Assembly: GCA_038244815.1 (NCBI GenBank)
Contig: JBBRTB010000014.1
Location: 1-64,000 of the forward strand
Direction: 5' to 3'
DNA: 64,000 bases
Source of the DNA: DASVHS01 sp038244815
GTDB lineage: Bacteria > Acidobacteriota > Thermoanaerobaculia > Gp7-AA8
Shown: in pieces, positions 1 through 8,379 of the stretch
Position numbering within the stretch: the first letter of the stretch is position 1
Layout of the letters: each line of letters begins with the position of its first letter
Notes under the pieces: model-generated
Databases searched by the model: none
What the model was told of the DNA's origin: nothing
What the model saw: the letters and a program-made list of their open reading frames with translations, nothing else
Made by a program: the position numbers and the translations under genes

Positions 1-1
1 C

Positions 2-274
2 GTGACCGTCGGTCCCGCCTCGGCGCTGGAGAAGAGTGAGCTCGTCGCCGAGCGCGTGCACTGGATCTCAGGCCACGCGCCGGCCGGCCCGGTCGAAGTG
101 TCTGCGCGCATCCGCTCGCGTCAGGCGGACGTGGCCGCGACCGTCACCTCGATGGGAGAGCATCGCGCTCGCGTCACGTTCGCGCACAAGCTGCGCGCCA
201 TCGCTCCCGGCCAGGCAGTCGTCTTCTACGACGGCGATCTCTGTCTCGGCGGCGGCTGGATCGCGCGCGACTAG
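2..274 (+). CDS. mnmA: tRNA-specific 2-thiouridylase MnmA, C-terminal end (partial)
   Basis: This is the last 90 codons of a gene that enters from the left edge, so the true start is not visible. The sequence matches the C-terminal beta-barrel of MnmA: an N-terminal VTVGP stretch, then the closing motif APGQAVVFYDGD followed by LGGGWI, which is highly characteristic of this family. MnmA thiolates U34 of tRNA-Lys, -Glu and -Gln, taking sulfur from a cysteine desulfurase relay. The catalytic cysteines lie upstream of the window. The gene converges on glmS, with about 160 nt between them that holds a repeat element. Confidence 0.85.
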   Translation: MTVGPASALEKSELVAERVHWISGHAPAGPVEVSARIRSRQADVAATVTSMGEHRARVTFAHKLRAIAPGQAVVFYDGDLCLGGGWIARD

Positions 275-338
275 CGCGGCCCGGAAATCGCCGTCGATGA
301 GATCGTTCGTGCCCGACGCCGATCCCTGGCCCGCCGCC

Positions 339-385
339 CAGATTCCTCGCCGTCTCCGCGGTTCGGAATGACGGCGAAGCAGGGG
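339..385. repeat. REP-like intergenic hairpin, copy 1
   Basis: This lies in the gap between mnmA and glmS, which are convergent. It begins with the 17-mer CAGATTCCTCGCCGTCT (339-355). The arm TCGCCGTC is matched by GACGGCGA at 370-377, and ATTCC is matched by GGAAT inside the element, giving a hairpin. The same 17-mer occurs at 63234-63250, followed there too by a TTCGGAATG-like segment. Similar AGATTCCTC...GGAATGAC elements are dispersed in many bacterial genomes. It may act as a bidirectional transcript end. Confidence 0.5.
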
Positions 386-431
386 GTCAGGAATTGGGGG
401 TCCTGCGCGTTGTCGTTCCTGAACGAAGGCG

Positions 432-2264
432 CTACTCCACGGTGACGCTCTTGGCGAGATTGCGCGGCTGATCGACGTCGGCCCCGCGGCGCAAGGCGAT
501 GTAGTACGCCAGCAATTGCGTCGGAATGACCGTCAGGATGGGCTGGAGCGCCTCGGTCGTCCAGGGAATCTCGATGACGTCGTCGGCGAGCTTCTTCACG
601 TCTTCGTCGCCTTCGTCGCAGATGACGATCAGCTTTCCGTCCCGGGCCTTCGCCTCCTGGAGGTTCGAGATGACTTTGTCGTACACCGGCGTGTGCGTGG
701 CGATGGCCACGATGGGCAGGTTCTCGTCGATCAGCGCGATCGGCCCGTGTTTCATCTCGCCCGCCGGATACCCCTCGGCGTGGATGTACGAGATCTCCTT
801 CAGCTTCAGCGCGCCTTCCAGCGCGATCGGGTATTGAACGCCCCGTCCGAGAAACAGAAAGTCCTGGGCGTTGTGGTATTTGTTGGCCAGACGCTCGATG
901 TGCTTTTCCTGTTTGAGCAACGTCTCGATCTTGTGCGGGATGACGCTCATCTCGTGCATGGCGTAGCGGATGTCGTCCCTGTTTTCGTTCCGAAGCTGCC
1001 GGACATACAACGACAGCAGATAGAAAGCCGCGAGCTGCGTCGTGAACGCTTTCGTCGAAGCTACGCCGATCTCCGGACCGGCATTCGTGTAGATCACGCC
1101 GTCCGACATGCGGGTGGCCGCGGCGCCGATCACGTTGCAGATCGTGATGAGTCTTGCGCCCTTCTTCTTCGCTTCCTGCATGCCGGCGATGGTGTCCGCG
1201 GTCTCACCGGACTGGGTGACGCCGATGACCAGCGTGTTCTCGTCGACGATCGGGTTCCGGTAGCGGTACTCCGAGCCGTAATCGACTTCGATAGGAATCC
1301 GCGCCGCGTCCTCGAGCAGAAACTTGCCGACCAGGCCGGCGTGCCACGAGGTCCCGCATGCCACGATGTGCACGCGTTTGAACTTCGACCATTCCTCGGG
1401 TGTGAACTGCAGGTCGTTGAAGTAGATCTCCCCCGACTCCTCGAACATCCGGCCGGTGAACGTGTCCCGCACCGCGCGCGACTGCTCGTGGATCTCCTTG
1501 AGCATGTAGTGGCGGTAGCCTTCCTTCTCTGCCGCCACGGCGTCCCAGAGAATCTTCTTCGGCTCGCGCTGCACGAGGTTGTCGTTGCCGTCGAAGACTT
1601 CCACTTTCTTGTCGTTGACGACGGCGTACTCGCCGTCTTCGAGGTAGATGATGTTGCGCGTGTACGTGAGCAGCGGCGCGGCGTCCGAGGCCACGATGTT
1701 CTCGCCTTCGCCGAGGCCGATGACGAGCGGAGGGCCGTGCTTGGCGGCGATGATCGTGCCCGGTTCGGCGCCGTCGATCATCACCAGCGCGTAATGCCCG
1801 TCCAGTTCCTTGAGCGTCTTCCGTACCGCCGGAACGAACTTCGTCCCGTCCTTCATGTTCTCTTCGATGAGATGAGCGACGACTTCCGTGTCCGTCTCGG
1901 TCTTGAAGGCGTGACCGAGCTTCTGCAGTTGATGCTTGAGCGGCAGAAAGTTCTCGATGATCCCGTTGTGGATCACCACGATCTTGCCGCTGCAGTCACG
2001 GTGGGGGTGGGCGTTGTTCTCGTTGGGCTTTCCATGCGTCGCCCAGCGCGTGTGGCCCATGCCGAACGTGCCCTGGAGAGGATGTTCTTTCAGCTTCGCT
2101 TCGAGGTTCGACAGCTTGCCTTGGGCACGCAGGACGTCGACTTTGGTCCCGTTGACTACGGCGATGCCGGCGCTGTCGTAGCCGCGGTACTCCAGTTTTC
2201 TCAGCCCGGCGATGAGGACCGGCACCACGTCACGCGTGCCGACGTATCCGATGATTCCACACAT
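432..2264 (-). CDS. glmS: glutamine--fructose-6-phosphate aminotransferase (isomerizing)
   Basis: GlmS makes glucosamine-6-phosphate from fructose-6-phosphate and glutamine, the first step toward UDP-GlcNAc for peptidoglycan and lipopolysaccharide. The 610-residue product has the usual length. It starts MCGIIGYVG, so after Met removal Cys2 becomes the N-terminal nucleophile of the class II glutaminase domain (residues 1 to about 240). Two SIS sugar-isomerase domains follow: the first begins near residue 290 (HIVACGTSWHA, with TQSGETADT) and the second lies near 455-600. The C-terminus ends KSVTVE, as in GlmS proteins. The ATG at 2264 is preceded by AAGGGA as a ribosome site and a TCTAAT -10 hexamer shared back to back with the next gene. 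I see no glmS ribozyme in the 32 nt upstream gap. Confidence 0.97.
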   Translation of the reverse strand: MCGIIGYVGTRDVVPVLIAGLRKLEYRGYDSAGIAVVNGTKVDVLRAQGKLSNLEAKLKEHPLQGTFGMGHTRWATHGKPNENNAHPHRDCSGKIVVIHNGIIENFLPLKHQLQKLGHAFKTETDTEVVAHLIEENMKDGTKFVPAVRKTLKELDGHYALVMIDGAEPGTIIAAKHGPPLVIGLGEGENIVASDAAPLLTYTRNIIYLEDGEYAVVNDKKVEVFDGNDNLVQREPKKILWDAVAAEKEGYRHYMLKEIHEQSRAVRDTFTGRMFEESGEIYFNDLQFTPEEWSKFKRVHIVACGTSWHAGLVGKFLLEDAARIPIEVDYGSEYRYRNPIVDENTLVIGVTQSGETADTIAGMQEAKKKGARLITICNVIGAAATRMSDGVIYTNAGPEIGVASTKAFTTQLAAFYLLSLYVRQLRNENRDDIRYAMHEMSVIPHKIETLLKQEKHIERLANKYHNAQDFLFLGRGVQYPIALEGALKLKEISYIHAEGYPAGEMKHGPIALIDENLPIVAIATHTPVYDKVISNLQEAKARDGKLIVICDEGDEDVKKLADDVIEIPWTTEALQPILTVIPTQLLAYYIALRRGADVDQPRNLAKSVTVE

Positions 2265-2280
2265 CAGTCATCCCTTGTCT

Positions 2281-2288
2281 ATTAGAAT
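2281..2288. promoter_or_regulatory. overlapping divergent -10 elements of glmS and the Fn3 lipoprotein gene
   Basis: The octamer ATTAGAAT reads TAGAAT on the plus strand (2283-2288) and TCTAAT on the minus strand. The plus-strand hexamer ends 8 nt before the TTG start at 2297, so that mRNA is predicted to be leaderless. The minus-strand hexamer ends 16 nt before the glmS ATG, leaving room for a short leader with AAGGGA. Because the two hexamers overlap, the two promoters could not be fully occupied at once. I see no clear -35 hexamer on either side. Confidence 0.5.
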
Positions 2289-2296
2289 CCGCGCCA

Positions 2297-3391
2297 TTGA
2301 AACGGCTCGTCGTTCTGTCGATTGTGCTCGTCTTCGCCTGCGGCAAGCGCGGTGATCCCCGTCCGCCCGTCCCGGCCATCCCGAAAGCCACAAGCGACCT
2401 CGTTGTAACACAGCGTGCGAACAAGCTTCTTCTCTCGTGGAGTTACCCTGCGTTGACCACGGCCGGACGGAACCTGACGAAAATCCAGCGCGTCACTGTT
2501 TTTCGTTACACCGAAGAGCTGCCCGCCACTCCGACGGCCGTGCAGGGGACCCTGCCGCTGCCCCTGTCCGCCGCGCGGTTCGCGAAGCTCAGCAACCGGG
2601 TCGACAGCATAGAAAGCGCCAACTTACCCGCGTCCACCGTCGGCGCAAAGCTCGTCTTCGAAGACGAGCCTCCGCTGCATTCATCCTCGGGACGTCCCGT
2701 GAGGATCACGTACGCCGTTGTGACCGAGGGGCTGAACGCGCGCGGCGACCTCTCGAATCTCGTGTCCATCGTTCCGCTCGATGTCGCCGTCCCACCCGCG
2801 CACCTCACCGCGACGCCGAAAGCCGAAGGGGTGGTGCTGCAATGGACCGCGCCCGAGGCGGCGGTAACGGGCGACGCCAAGCCCGCTATTGCCGGCTACA
2901 ACATCTACCGCGTGGCCAGGGGCGTGCCGCCGGACACGTTCGCGGCCCCGGTGAATGCGGCACCGGTGAAAACGACCGACTTCCTGGATGTCCCGCCGTA
3001 CGGAAGCTATGAGTACAGCGTGGCCGCGGTGGCCGCGGAGGGACCTCCACGGATGGAGAGCGACCGCTCCAGCCCGATCGAGGCGACGTTCAAGGATCTC
3101 GTTCCCCCGCCGCCGCCGGCGTCGGTCACCGCTCTCGTCGAGACCAGGGTGGTGCGGCTGGTGTGGGACGCGGTCGACGCACCGGACCTCTCCGGCTACA
3201 ACGTCTATCGCACGGAGAAAGCGGGCCGCGTGCAGTTCAATTCGAAGGGGCCAATCCACCAGACGTTTTTCGGCGACGAATCGCTTCTGCCGGGCATCGA
3301 GTACTACTACTCGGTGACGTCGGTCGACAAGAGCGGCAACGAGAGCGCGGAGACGAGATCGCAGACCGTGCTCGTGCCGAAAACGCCTTAG
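2297..3391 (+). CDS. fibronectin type III domain lipoprotein
   Basis: This is a 364-residue predicted outer-membrane or periplasmic lipoprotein. It has a short signal peptide (MKRLVVLSIVLVFAC) with lipobox VFAC and mature N-terminus CGKRGDP. The Pro-rich start PRPPVPAIP is followed by about three Ig-like/Fn3 modules: residues 30-150 (weak), 165-255 (PAHLTATPKAEGVVLQW, AGYNIYRV) and 270-360 (VRLVWDAVDAPDLSGYNVYR, YYYSVTSVD). The GYN(V/I)YR strand is typical of bacterial Fn3 repeats. The start is TTG at 2297, chosen because a TAGAAT hexamer ends 8 nt upstream and the signal peptide begins right there. The substrate or partner is unknown. It converges on the YyaL-like gene. Confidence 0.75.
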   Translation: MKRLVVLSIVLVFACGKRGDPRPPVPAIPKATSDLVVTQRANKLLLSWSYPALTTAGRNLTKIQRVTVFRYTEELPATPTAVQGTLPLPLSAARFAKLSNRVDSIESANLPASTVGAKLVFEDEPPLHSSSGRPVRITYAVVTEGLNARGDLSNLVSIVPLDVAVPPAHLTATPKAEGVVLQWTAPEAAVTGDAKPAIAGYNIYRVARGVPPDTFAAPVNAAPVKTTDFLDVPPYGSYEYSVAAVAAEGPPRMESDRSSPIEATFKDLVPPPPPASVTALVETRVVRLVWDAVDAPDLSGYNVYRTEKAGRVQFNSKGPIHQTFFGDESLLPGIEYYYSVTSVDKSGNESAETRSQTVLVPKTP

Positions 3392-3408
3392 CGTGGGCAC
3401 CGGGCACT

Positions 3409-5421
3409 TCAGACTCTGGGTCCGAGGAGCATGCGCAGCCTGTCCGGTTCATTTGTCGGTTCCATGCATGCGTAGGTCTGACACACGTATGCGAGCACAC
3501 GGTCGTGCGGGCGATTCTGCAGCAGCGGCAGGTCCGCCGATCCTTCGCCGGCGACGAGCACGCGGTGTGGCAGGAACATTTCGCCGATGACATTTCTGAG
3601 TGCGTGAAAGGCCGGCTCCTCTGTCCCGCCGGTGATGGCGATTTCTTTCGGCTGGCCCTGGCGCCATTCCGCCACGCCGAGAAGGAATCCGAACCCCGAC
3701 GGATAGCGCGAAGCGACGGACCCGAGGGCGTCGATGGTCTTCGTGGCCGTGTCCGCGTAACGCTGCTCGCCGTACAACAGGGCCAGCCGCAACAGCACCT
3801 CGCAGGTGACGGAGTTGCCGGAGGGAGTGGCGTTGTCGAAGAGGTCCTTGGGTCGCGTGATCAGTTTCTCGTGGTCGGAGGGTGTGTCGAAGAACGCGCC
3901 GTTCGCGTCGTCGGCGAATCTCGCCAGGATCTCTTCAGCGAGGGCGCGGGCGGCGTCGAGATGGCGGCGCTCGTGCGTCGCCTCATAGGCCAGTGCCAGT
4001 CCCCACGCCGCACCGGAATAGTCTTCGAGCAGGCCGGCGATCGTGCCAATGCGTGTGATGCGGCTGCCGGTCATGCGGCCGATCAGGAAATCGGCGCTGT
4101 TGCGCGCAATCTCCCGGTACGGGTCCCGATCGAACGCCACGGCCGCGTCGGCAAATGCCGCCAGCATCCATCCGTTCCAGCCGGTGAGGATTTTCTCGTC
4201 GCGCGCCGGTCGTATCCGTTTCTCACGCTCGCCGTAGAGTTTGCACTTGCCGCGTGCGGCGACATCGGCGAGCCGGTCCAACGTGATGCCGAGGTCCCCG
4301 GCGACGCTTTCGGGAGTGCGTGGAACGTTGAGAATGTTGTGGCCTTCCCAGTTGCCCCGCTCCGTGACGTCGTACAGCGCGCAGAAGATGCGTCCCTCCT
4401 CTGCCCCCAGAGTGTTCATGACCTCGGAACGTGACCAGACATAGAAACGTCCTTCTTCGCCCACGGAGTCGGCGTCCTGGGTCGCGTAGAAACCGCCCCC
4501 CGGTGAGGTCATCTCCCGCTGCACGAAACCGAGGATCTCGTGGGCGATCCGCGCGAAGAACGGATCGCCGGTGAACTGCCACGCACGCGTGTAGAGACGC
4601 GCCAGCAGTGCGTTGTCGTAGAGCATCTTCTCGAAGTGGGGAACGAGCCATTTCGCGTCGACGCTGTAGCGATGGAAGCCGCCGCCGATCTGGTCGTACA
4701 TGCCGCCGCGCGCCATCTTCGTGAGCGTGGTGGTGACGATGTCGCGCAAGGACTCCTGCCCGGTTCGCCAGGCCACCTGCATCAGAAAATCGAGCGTCAT
4801 GGACGGTGGAAACTTCGGAGCGCCGCCGAAGCCACCGTTGACGGGATCGTAGGCGCCGGCGATGCGGGCGGCGGCCTGGTCGAGTACCGCGCGGTCCAGG
4901 CCGCCACCGCTGCCGAGCGGCACGGGCTCAGCGATGGCGCTCTGCACCTGGGCTGAGGTCTCCTCGACGTCGCCGCGTCGCGTCCGGTACGCCTCCACGA
5001 TGTGTGCGAGCAGCCGGGGAAATCCGGGCAGGCCGTGACGATCATCGGGCGGGAAGTAGGTGCCGGCGTAGAACGGCCGGCCGTCGGGCATGAGGAACAT
5101 CGACATCGGCCAGCCGCCGTGTCCGGTCATCATCTGCACGGCCTGCATGTAGATGGAGTCGATGTCCGGGCGTTCCTCGCGATCGACCTTGATCGACACG
5201 AACTCGCGGTTCAGCAGGGCGGCGATCGCTTCGTTCTCGAACGACTCGCGCTCCATGACGTGACACCAGTGACAGGCCGAGTATCCGATGGAGAGGAAGA
5301 CCGGTTTGTCCTCGGCACGGGCGCGGGCAAAGGCCTCGTCGCCCCACGGAAACCAGTCGACGGGGTTGTGGGCGTGCTGGAGGAGATAGGGGGAAGTCTC
5401 GTTGGCGAGGCGGTTGGACAT
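3409..5421 (-). CDS. thioredoxin-fold protein of the YyaL/SSP411 (DUF255) family
   Basis: This 670-residue protein has the usual length for the family. The N-terminal thioredoxin-like domain (about 1-170) carries NPVDWFPWGDEAF, then SACHWCHVM with Cys50 and Cys53, then the family signature VDREERPDID and the GGWPM(S)MFL block. The rest is an (alpha/alpha)6-barrel, glycosidase-like region with QIGGGFHRYSVD, PHFEKMLYDNA, DADSVGEEGRFY and KILTGWNG. These are diagnostic for YyaL and human SPATA20 homologues, whose biochemical role is still unsettled. The ATG at 5421 lies just downstream of the previous gene's stop at 5423, so the two are probably co-transcribed. Confidence 0.9.
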   Translation of the reverse strand: MSNRLANETSPYLLQHAHNPVDWFPWGDEAFARARAEDKPVFLSIGYSACHWCHVMERESFENEAIAALLNREFVSIKVDREERPDIDSIYMQAVQMMTGHGGWPMSMFLMPDGRPFYAGTYFPPDDRHGLPGFPRLLAHIVEAYRTRRGDVEETSAQVQSAIAEPVPLGSGGGLDRAVLDQAAARIAGAYDPVNGGFGGAPKFPPSMTLDFLMQVAWRTGQESLRDIVTTTLTKMARGGMYDQIGGGFHRYSVDAKWLVPHFEKMLYDNALLARLYTRAWQFTGDPFFARIAHEILGFVQREMTSPGGGFYATQDADSVGEEGRFYVWSRSEVMNTLGAEEGRIFCALYDVTERGNWEGHNILNVPRTPESVAGDLGITLDRLADVAARGKCKLYGEREKRIRPARDEKILTGWNGWMLAAFADAAVAFDRDPYREIARNSADFLIGRMTGSRITRIGTIAGLLEDYSGAAWGLALAYEATHERRHLDAARALAEEILARFADDANGAFFDTPSDHEKLITRPKDLFDNATPSGNSVTCEVLLRLALLYGEQRYADTATKTIDALGSVASRYPSGFGFLLGVAEWRQGQPKEIAITGGTEEPAFHALRNVIGEMFLPHRVLVAGEGSADLPLLQNRPHDRVLAYVCQTYACMEPTNEPDRLRMLLGPRV

Positions 5422-5422
5422 G

Positions 5423-7294
5423 CTACTTCACTGCCGGACGCCGGACTTCCTCGATCCTTCGGACGCTCTCCAGCAGTTGCACCGGCAGCGACCTCATCTG
5501 GAAGTACTCGGCCTCCAGCTCTTCGATCTGGAAGAGATCGAGCCCGGAGTTGGACAGGAAATCGCTGCGCAGCTTGGCGTCCTGCTCCTCGATGATCCGC
5601 GGGAGAAGCTGGTTGATGTAGAACGCCTCCAGCCGGATCTTCGTAATCACTTCCTCGAGGAGCGACTCGGTGATGGCGTCCTGGAGCTCGTGCAGCTCGT
5701 CATTCTGCGAGATCTCGGCCTTGATCTCGCGGCGGAAGGTGTCGCGGCCCTCGGCGGTGTTGAGCTCCAGGTAGAAGTTCGACATGCGCCGCCGGGCCAC
5801 GTTGTAGACCGCGAAGTAGGCCCGCTCACTTCTGTTGATCGAGGCGATGGCCTGGGTGACGTCCGCGATCGACATCTCGTCGTTCTCGATGGAGATCAGT
5901 CCCAGGGTCAGGGCATAGAGCTTCTTCTTGCCGTAGGAGAGGGCGTACTCGTTGGAGACGATGCCGTCGATGAAGAGCTGCTGGAAAAGGCCGCGCCGCA
6001 GTCCTTCGAAGATCTGCATGTTGCCGATGAGCGAGCGTACCTGCTCCTGCGTCAGCTCGACGTCGTCCATGAAGGCGAGCTTGTTGATGAGTGTGGTGGT
6101 GTGGTCGATCCGGTCGAACAGTGTGACCAGTTCGCCGAACGATTCCAGACGGTCCACGTCGTCGTCGGTGCGGGCGATCTCGTCGATCTGCCGGCCGGTA
6201 TCGAGCAGCAGTTCCTCGAACGTCTGATCGCGGCTGGCGCCGGCGCGCTGCTTGTTCTCCATGAGCTGCACCATGTCCAGCGAGGAGAGCTTGCGGTTGA
6301 TGCTCTTTCCCAGGAGAAAGCCGCCGAGGATCTCGCGCGTGGACTGGATGTAGTCCGGCTCGGCATGACCCGACTCGACCTGCGCTTCCTGCAGCAGGAT
6401 CTCTTCGAGCGTGTCGAAGATCGACAGCGGCACCTCGTTGCGCAGAGAGAGCGTGCGGATGCGCATCAGGCGCGCTCGCGCGGAGGAGTTGATGAGCGCG
6501 CCGTTGCATGAAGCCAGGATGCGCTTGTATTCGTCGATCAGTTCCTGGTTGTTCGGGTCGTGGTAGATGACGTCGATCTGGATGCGCTCGCGCTGATAGG
6601 TCTCGACCCGGCCGATCTCTTCGACGTCGGGATAGGTCGCTGCCACATCGGTGATGGACCGGTTCGAGGAGTGCGCCTGCCGGATGGTCTCGTAGAAGCG
6701 CTGGTTGGCGCGATGGATGACCCGCAGGATCACCAGCGTGCTGTTGTCCTCTTCCAGACCTTCCAGGATCTCGTGGGCCAGGGCGATGAAGTTGCCGTTG
6801 CCGACGCGGCGCGAGCGTTTCAGGAGCTTGCCGGCTTTGCGCAGCGTCTCGGCCTGGCGGTCGGTGATGTCGGCATAGCGCTTGCGGTCGTCGATGAAAA
6901 AAAAGTAGTTGGCGACGGCGTTGCCCTGCAGGAAGAGGTTGTCGTACGTCTCGAAGCCGTCGGTGTTGTAGGTGAATTTCAGGTCGTGCGTCTTCGGATC
7001 GGCAGTCGCTCCGTACAGCACCAGCCGGTTCACCACCTCGTCGTTCAGCAGGTCGCCCACCGGCAGATGCCCGCCGAACATGTACTCACCGAAGATGCCC
7101 CCGTTCCCATGAAAGCGGACGCCCTCGGGATTGAGCACCACCTCGTTGCCGCCGCCGAAGTAACGCACGATGTCACCGCGCGGAGCGTTGATCTGCTCGA
7201 AGAAAAAGCGGCGGTCGACGTCGGGACCGGCTACCACGGCAAAATACTCGATCGTCTGGCCAACCGAACCCTGATGGACGATCGCGCGGATCAT
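5423..7294 (-). CDS. uncharacterised 623-residue soluble protein
   Basis: I do not recognise a catalytic domain here. The N-terminal 130 residues look beta-rich, with GGNEVVLNPEGVRFHGNGG and FGEYMFGGHLPVGDLLND. The rest looks alpha-helical and charged, with long stretches of helical heptads (for example around residues 240-420 and 520-610) and no transmembrane segment or signal peptide. It vaguely recalls the uncharacterised TIGR04442-type proteins of Geobacter and relatives, but I cannot confirm that by eye. Third-position GC is like its neighbours, so it is clearly a real gene. A TATAAT hexamer (minus strand, 7306-7311) ends 11 nt before the ATG. It heads a likely two-gene unit with the YyaL-type gene, whose start is 2 nt past its stop. 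Confidence 0.75.
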   Translation of the reverse strand: MIRAIVHQGSVGQTIEYFAVVAGPDVDRRFFFEQINAPRGDIVRYFGGGNEVVLNPEGVRFHGNGGIFGEYMFGGHLPVGDLLNDEVVNRLVLYGATADPKTHDLKFTYNTDGFETYDNLFLQGNAVANYFFFIDDRKRYADITDRQAETLRKAGKLLKRSRRVGNGNFIALAHEILEGLEEDNSTLVILRVIHRANQRFYETIRQAHSSNRSITDVAATYPDVEEIGRVETYQRERIQIDVIYHDPNNQELIDEYKRILASCNGALINSSARARLMRIRTLSLRNEVPLSIFDTLEEILLQEAQVESGHAEPDYIQSTREILGGFLLGKSINRKLSSLDMVQLMENKQRAGASRDQTFEELLLDTGRQIDEIARTDDDVDRLESFGELVTLFDRIDHTTTLINKLAFMDDVELTQEQVRSLIGNMQIFEGLRRGLFQQLFIDGIVSNEYALSYGKKKLYALTLGLISIENDEMSIADVTQAIASINRSERAYFAVYNVARRRMSNFYLELNTAEGRDTFRREIKAEISQNDELHELQDAITESLLEEVITKIRLEAFYINQLLPRIIEEQDAKLRSDFLSNSGLDLFQIEELEAEYFQMRSLPVQLLESVRRIEEVRRPAVK

Positions 7295-7362
7295 TGGATA
7301 ACCGGATTATAGGTGGTAGGCGACCAGGCGCCGGCCCTCTGAGAAGCGGCCTGCAGCGCCGG

Positions 7363-8256
7363 CTATGCCCGGGGATGCGCCTTTTTGTAAACCTTGAGCA
7401 ACTCCCAGTCGTTGAGGTGCGTGTATTTCTGCGTCGTCGAAAGGGAGGCGTGGCCGAGAAGCTCCTGGATCCCGCGCAGGTCGGCTCCGGCATTGAGGAG
7501 ATGTGTGGCGAAAGAATGCCGGAGCGTGTGCGGCGACAGGCCGGCCCGGAGCGCGGCGGCGCGGACGTACCTGTCGAAGAGACGGCGGACACTCCTCGCT
7601 GTGATGCGCTCGCCCCGGTAGTTGAGAAACAGCGCATTCTCGTCGGTCGATACGCGACGAACCGGCAGGTACGCCCGCACCGCCTCCTGGGCCTTCGACC
7701 CGAACGGAACGATGCGCTCCTTGGAGCCCTTGCCGCGCACCTTCACCAGGCGAGCGCGCAATTCGATATCGTCGAGATCGATGCCCACCAGCTCGCTGAT
7801 GCGCAATCCCGATGCGTACATCAGCTCGAGGAAGGCCCGGTCACGAATCCCCAGTGGCGTGGAGCAGTCCGGTTGTTCGAGGAGGAGAACCACCTCGGAC
7901 GGTTGCATCACCGACGGCAGATGCTTCTCCCGTTTCGGAGTGGCCACCGCGCGCGCGGGATTGCTGTCCGCGCCGCCCTCACGCATCAGATGGCGGAAGA
8001 ACGAGCGCAGTGCGGAGAGATGACGTGCGGTCGACGAACGGGAAAGCCTGCGTCGCGCCAGGTGAGCGAGGTAGGCGCGAATGGTCAGGTTGTCGACTTT
8101 GCGAAAGTCGAGCTGGTCGCGACCCAGCGTGAAGTAATCGTTGCAGAGGAACGAGACGAACGACTCGAGGTCGGTGCGATAGGCGGATACGGTATTGATC
8201 GAGACGTTTCTCTCGTAGGTCAGATAGTCGAGGAAATCGCCGATCTCGTTGCGCAC
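7363..8256 (-). CDS. tyrosine recombinase XerC/XerD
   Basis: This 297-residue site-specific recombinase has the length of Xer proteins that resolve chromosome dimers at dif. The N-terminal SAM-like DNA-binding domain (1-100) includes SAYRTDLESFVSFL and RHLSALRSFFRHL. The catalytic domain shows the full active site: Arg in ASGLRISELVG, Lys in GKGSKERIVP, His-x-x-Arg in SPHTLRHSFATHL, His in LLGHASLSTTQ and the Tyr nucleophile in QKYTHL. The start is GTG at 8256. Nothing nearby suggests an integron or phage (no attachment site or cassette array), so a housekeeping Xer role is more likely. I cannot tell XerC from XerD by eye. Confidence 0.9.
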   Translation of the reverse strand: MRNEIGDFLDYLTYERNVSINTVSAYRTDLESFVSFLCNDYFTLGRDQLDFRKVDNLTIRAYLAHLARRRLSRSSTARHLSALRSFFRHLMREGGADSNPARAVATPKREKHLPSVMQPSEVVLLLEQPDCSTPLGIRDRAFLELMYASGLRISELVGIDLDDIELRARLVKVRGKGSKERIVPFGSKAQEAVRAYLPVRRVSTDENALFLNYRGERITARSVRRLFDRYVRAAALRAGLSPHTLRHSFATHLLNAGADLRGIQELLGHASLSTTQKYTHLNDWELLKVYKKAHPRA

Positions 8257-8269
8257 CCACCCGCCTCCC

Positions 8270-8379
8270 GCCCTTCAGAATGCGAAATGCCCAACACAAA
8301 GACAAGCTTTTTCTCGGATTGCATTCAGCGTGTGCATTCTGCATTTTGTGTTAGCGTTCACCTCCCTCCGGAGGACCCG
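8270..8379 (+). promoter_or_regulatory. low-GC, word-repetitive leader region of the gcv operon
   Basis: This gap between the divergent xer gene and gcvT is AT-rich compared with its surroundings. It contains AGAATGC and AAATGC on the left and three TGCATT words on the right, plus an AACACAAA/TTTGTGTT inverted pair (about 8297-8304 and 8345-8352). GGAGG at 8369-8373 is the gcvT ribosome site. I looked for the tandem glycine-riboswitch aptamers often found before gcvT and do not see them; the gap is also too short. How the operon senses glycine, if it does, is not visible. Confidence 0.4.

Noticed and set aside
516..2285. A long open frame antisense to glmS (about 589 codons)
   Set aside because: It overlaps a clear glmS gene in full; long antisense frames are expected at this GC content, and the predicted product has no domain.
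7363..8256. Integron integrase or phage integrase
   Set aside because: No attC-like cassettes, integrase extra domain or phage genes are nearby; length and motifs fit a housekeeping Xer protein.
8257..8379. Glycine riboswitch before gcvT
   Set aside because: The gap is too short and the conserved aptamer core is not visible.
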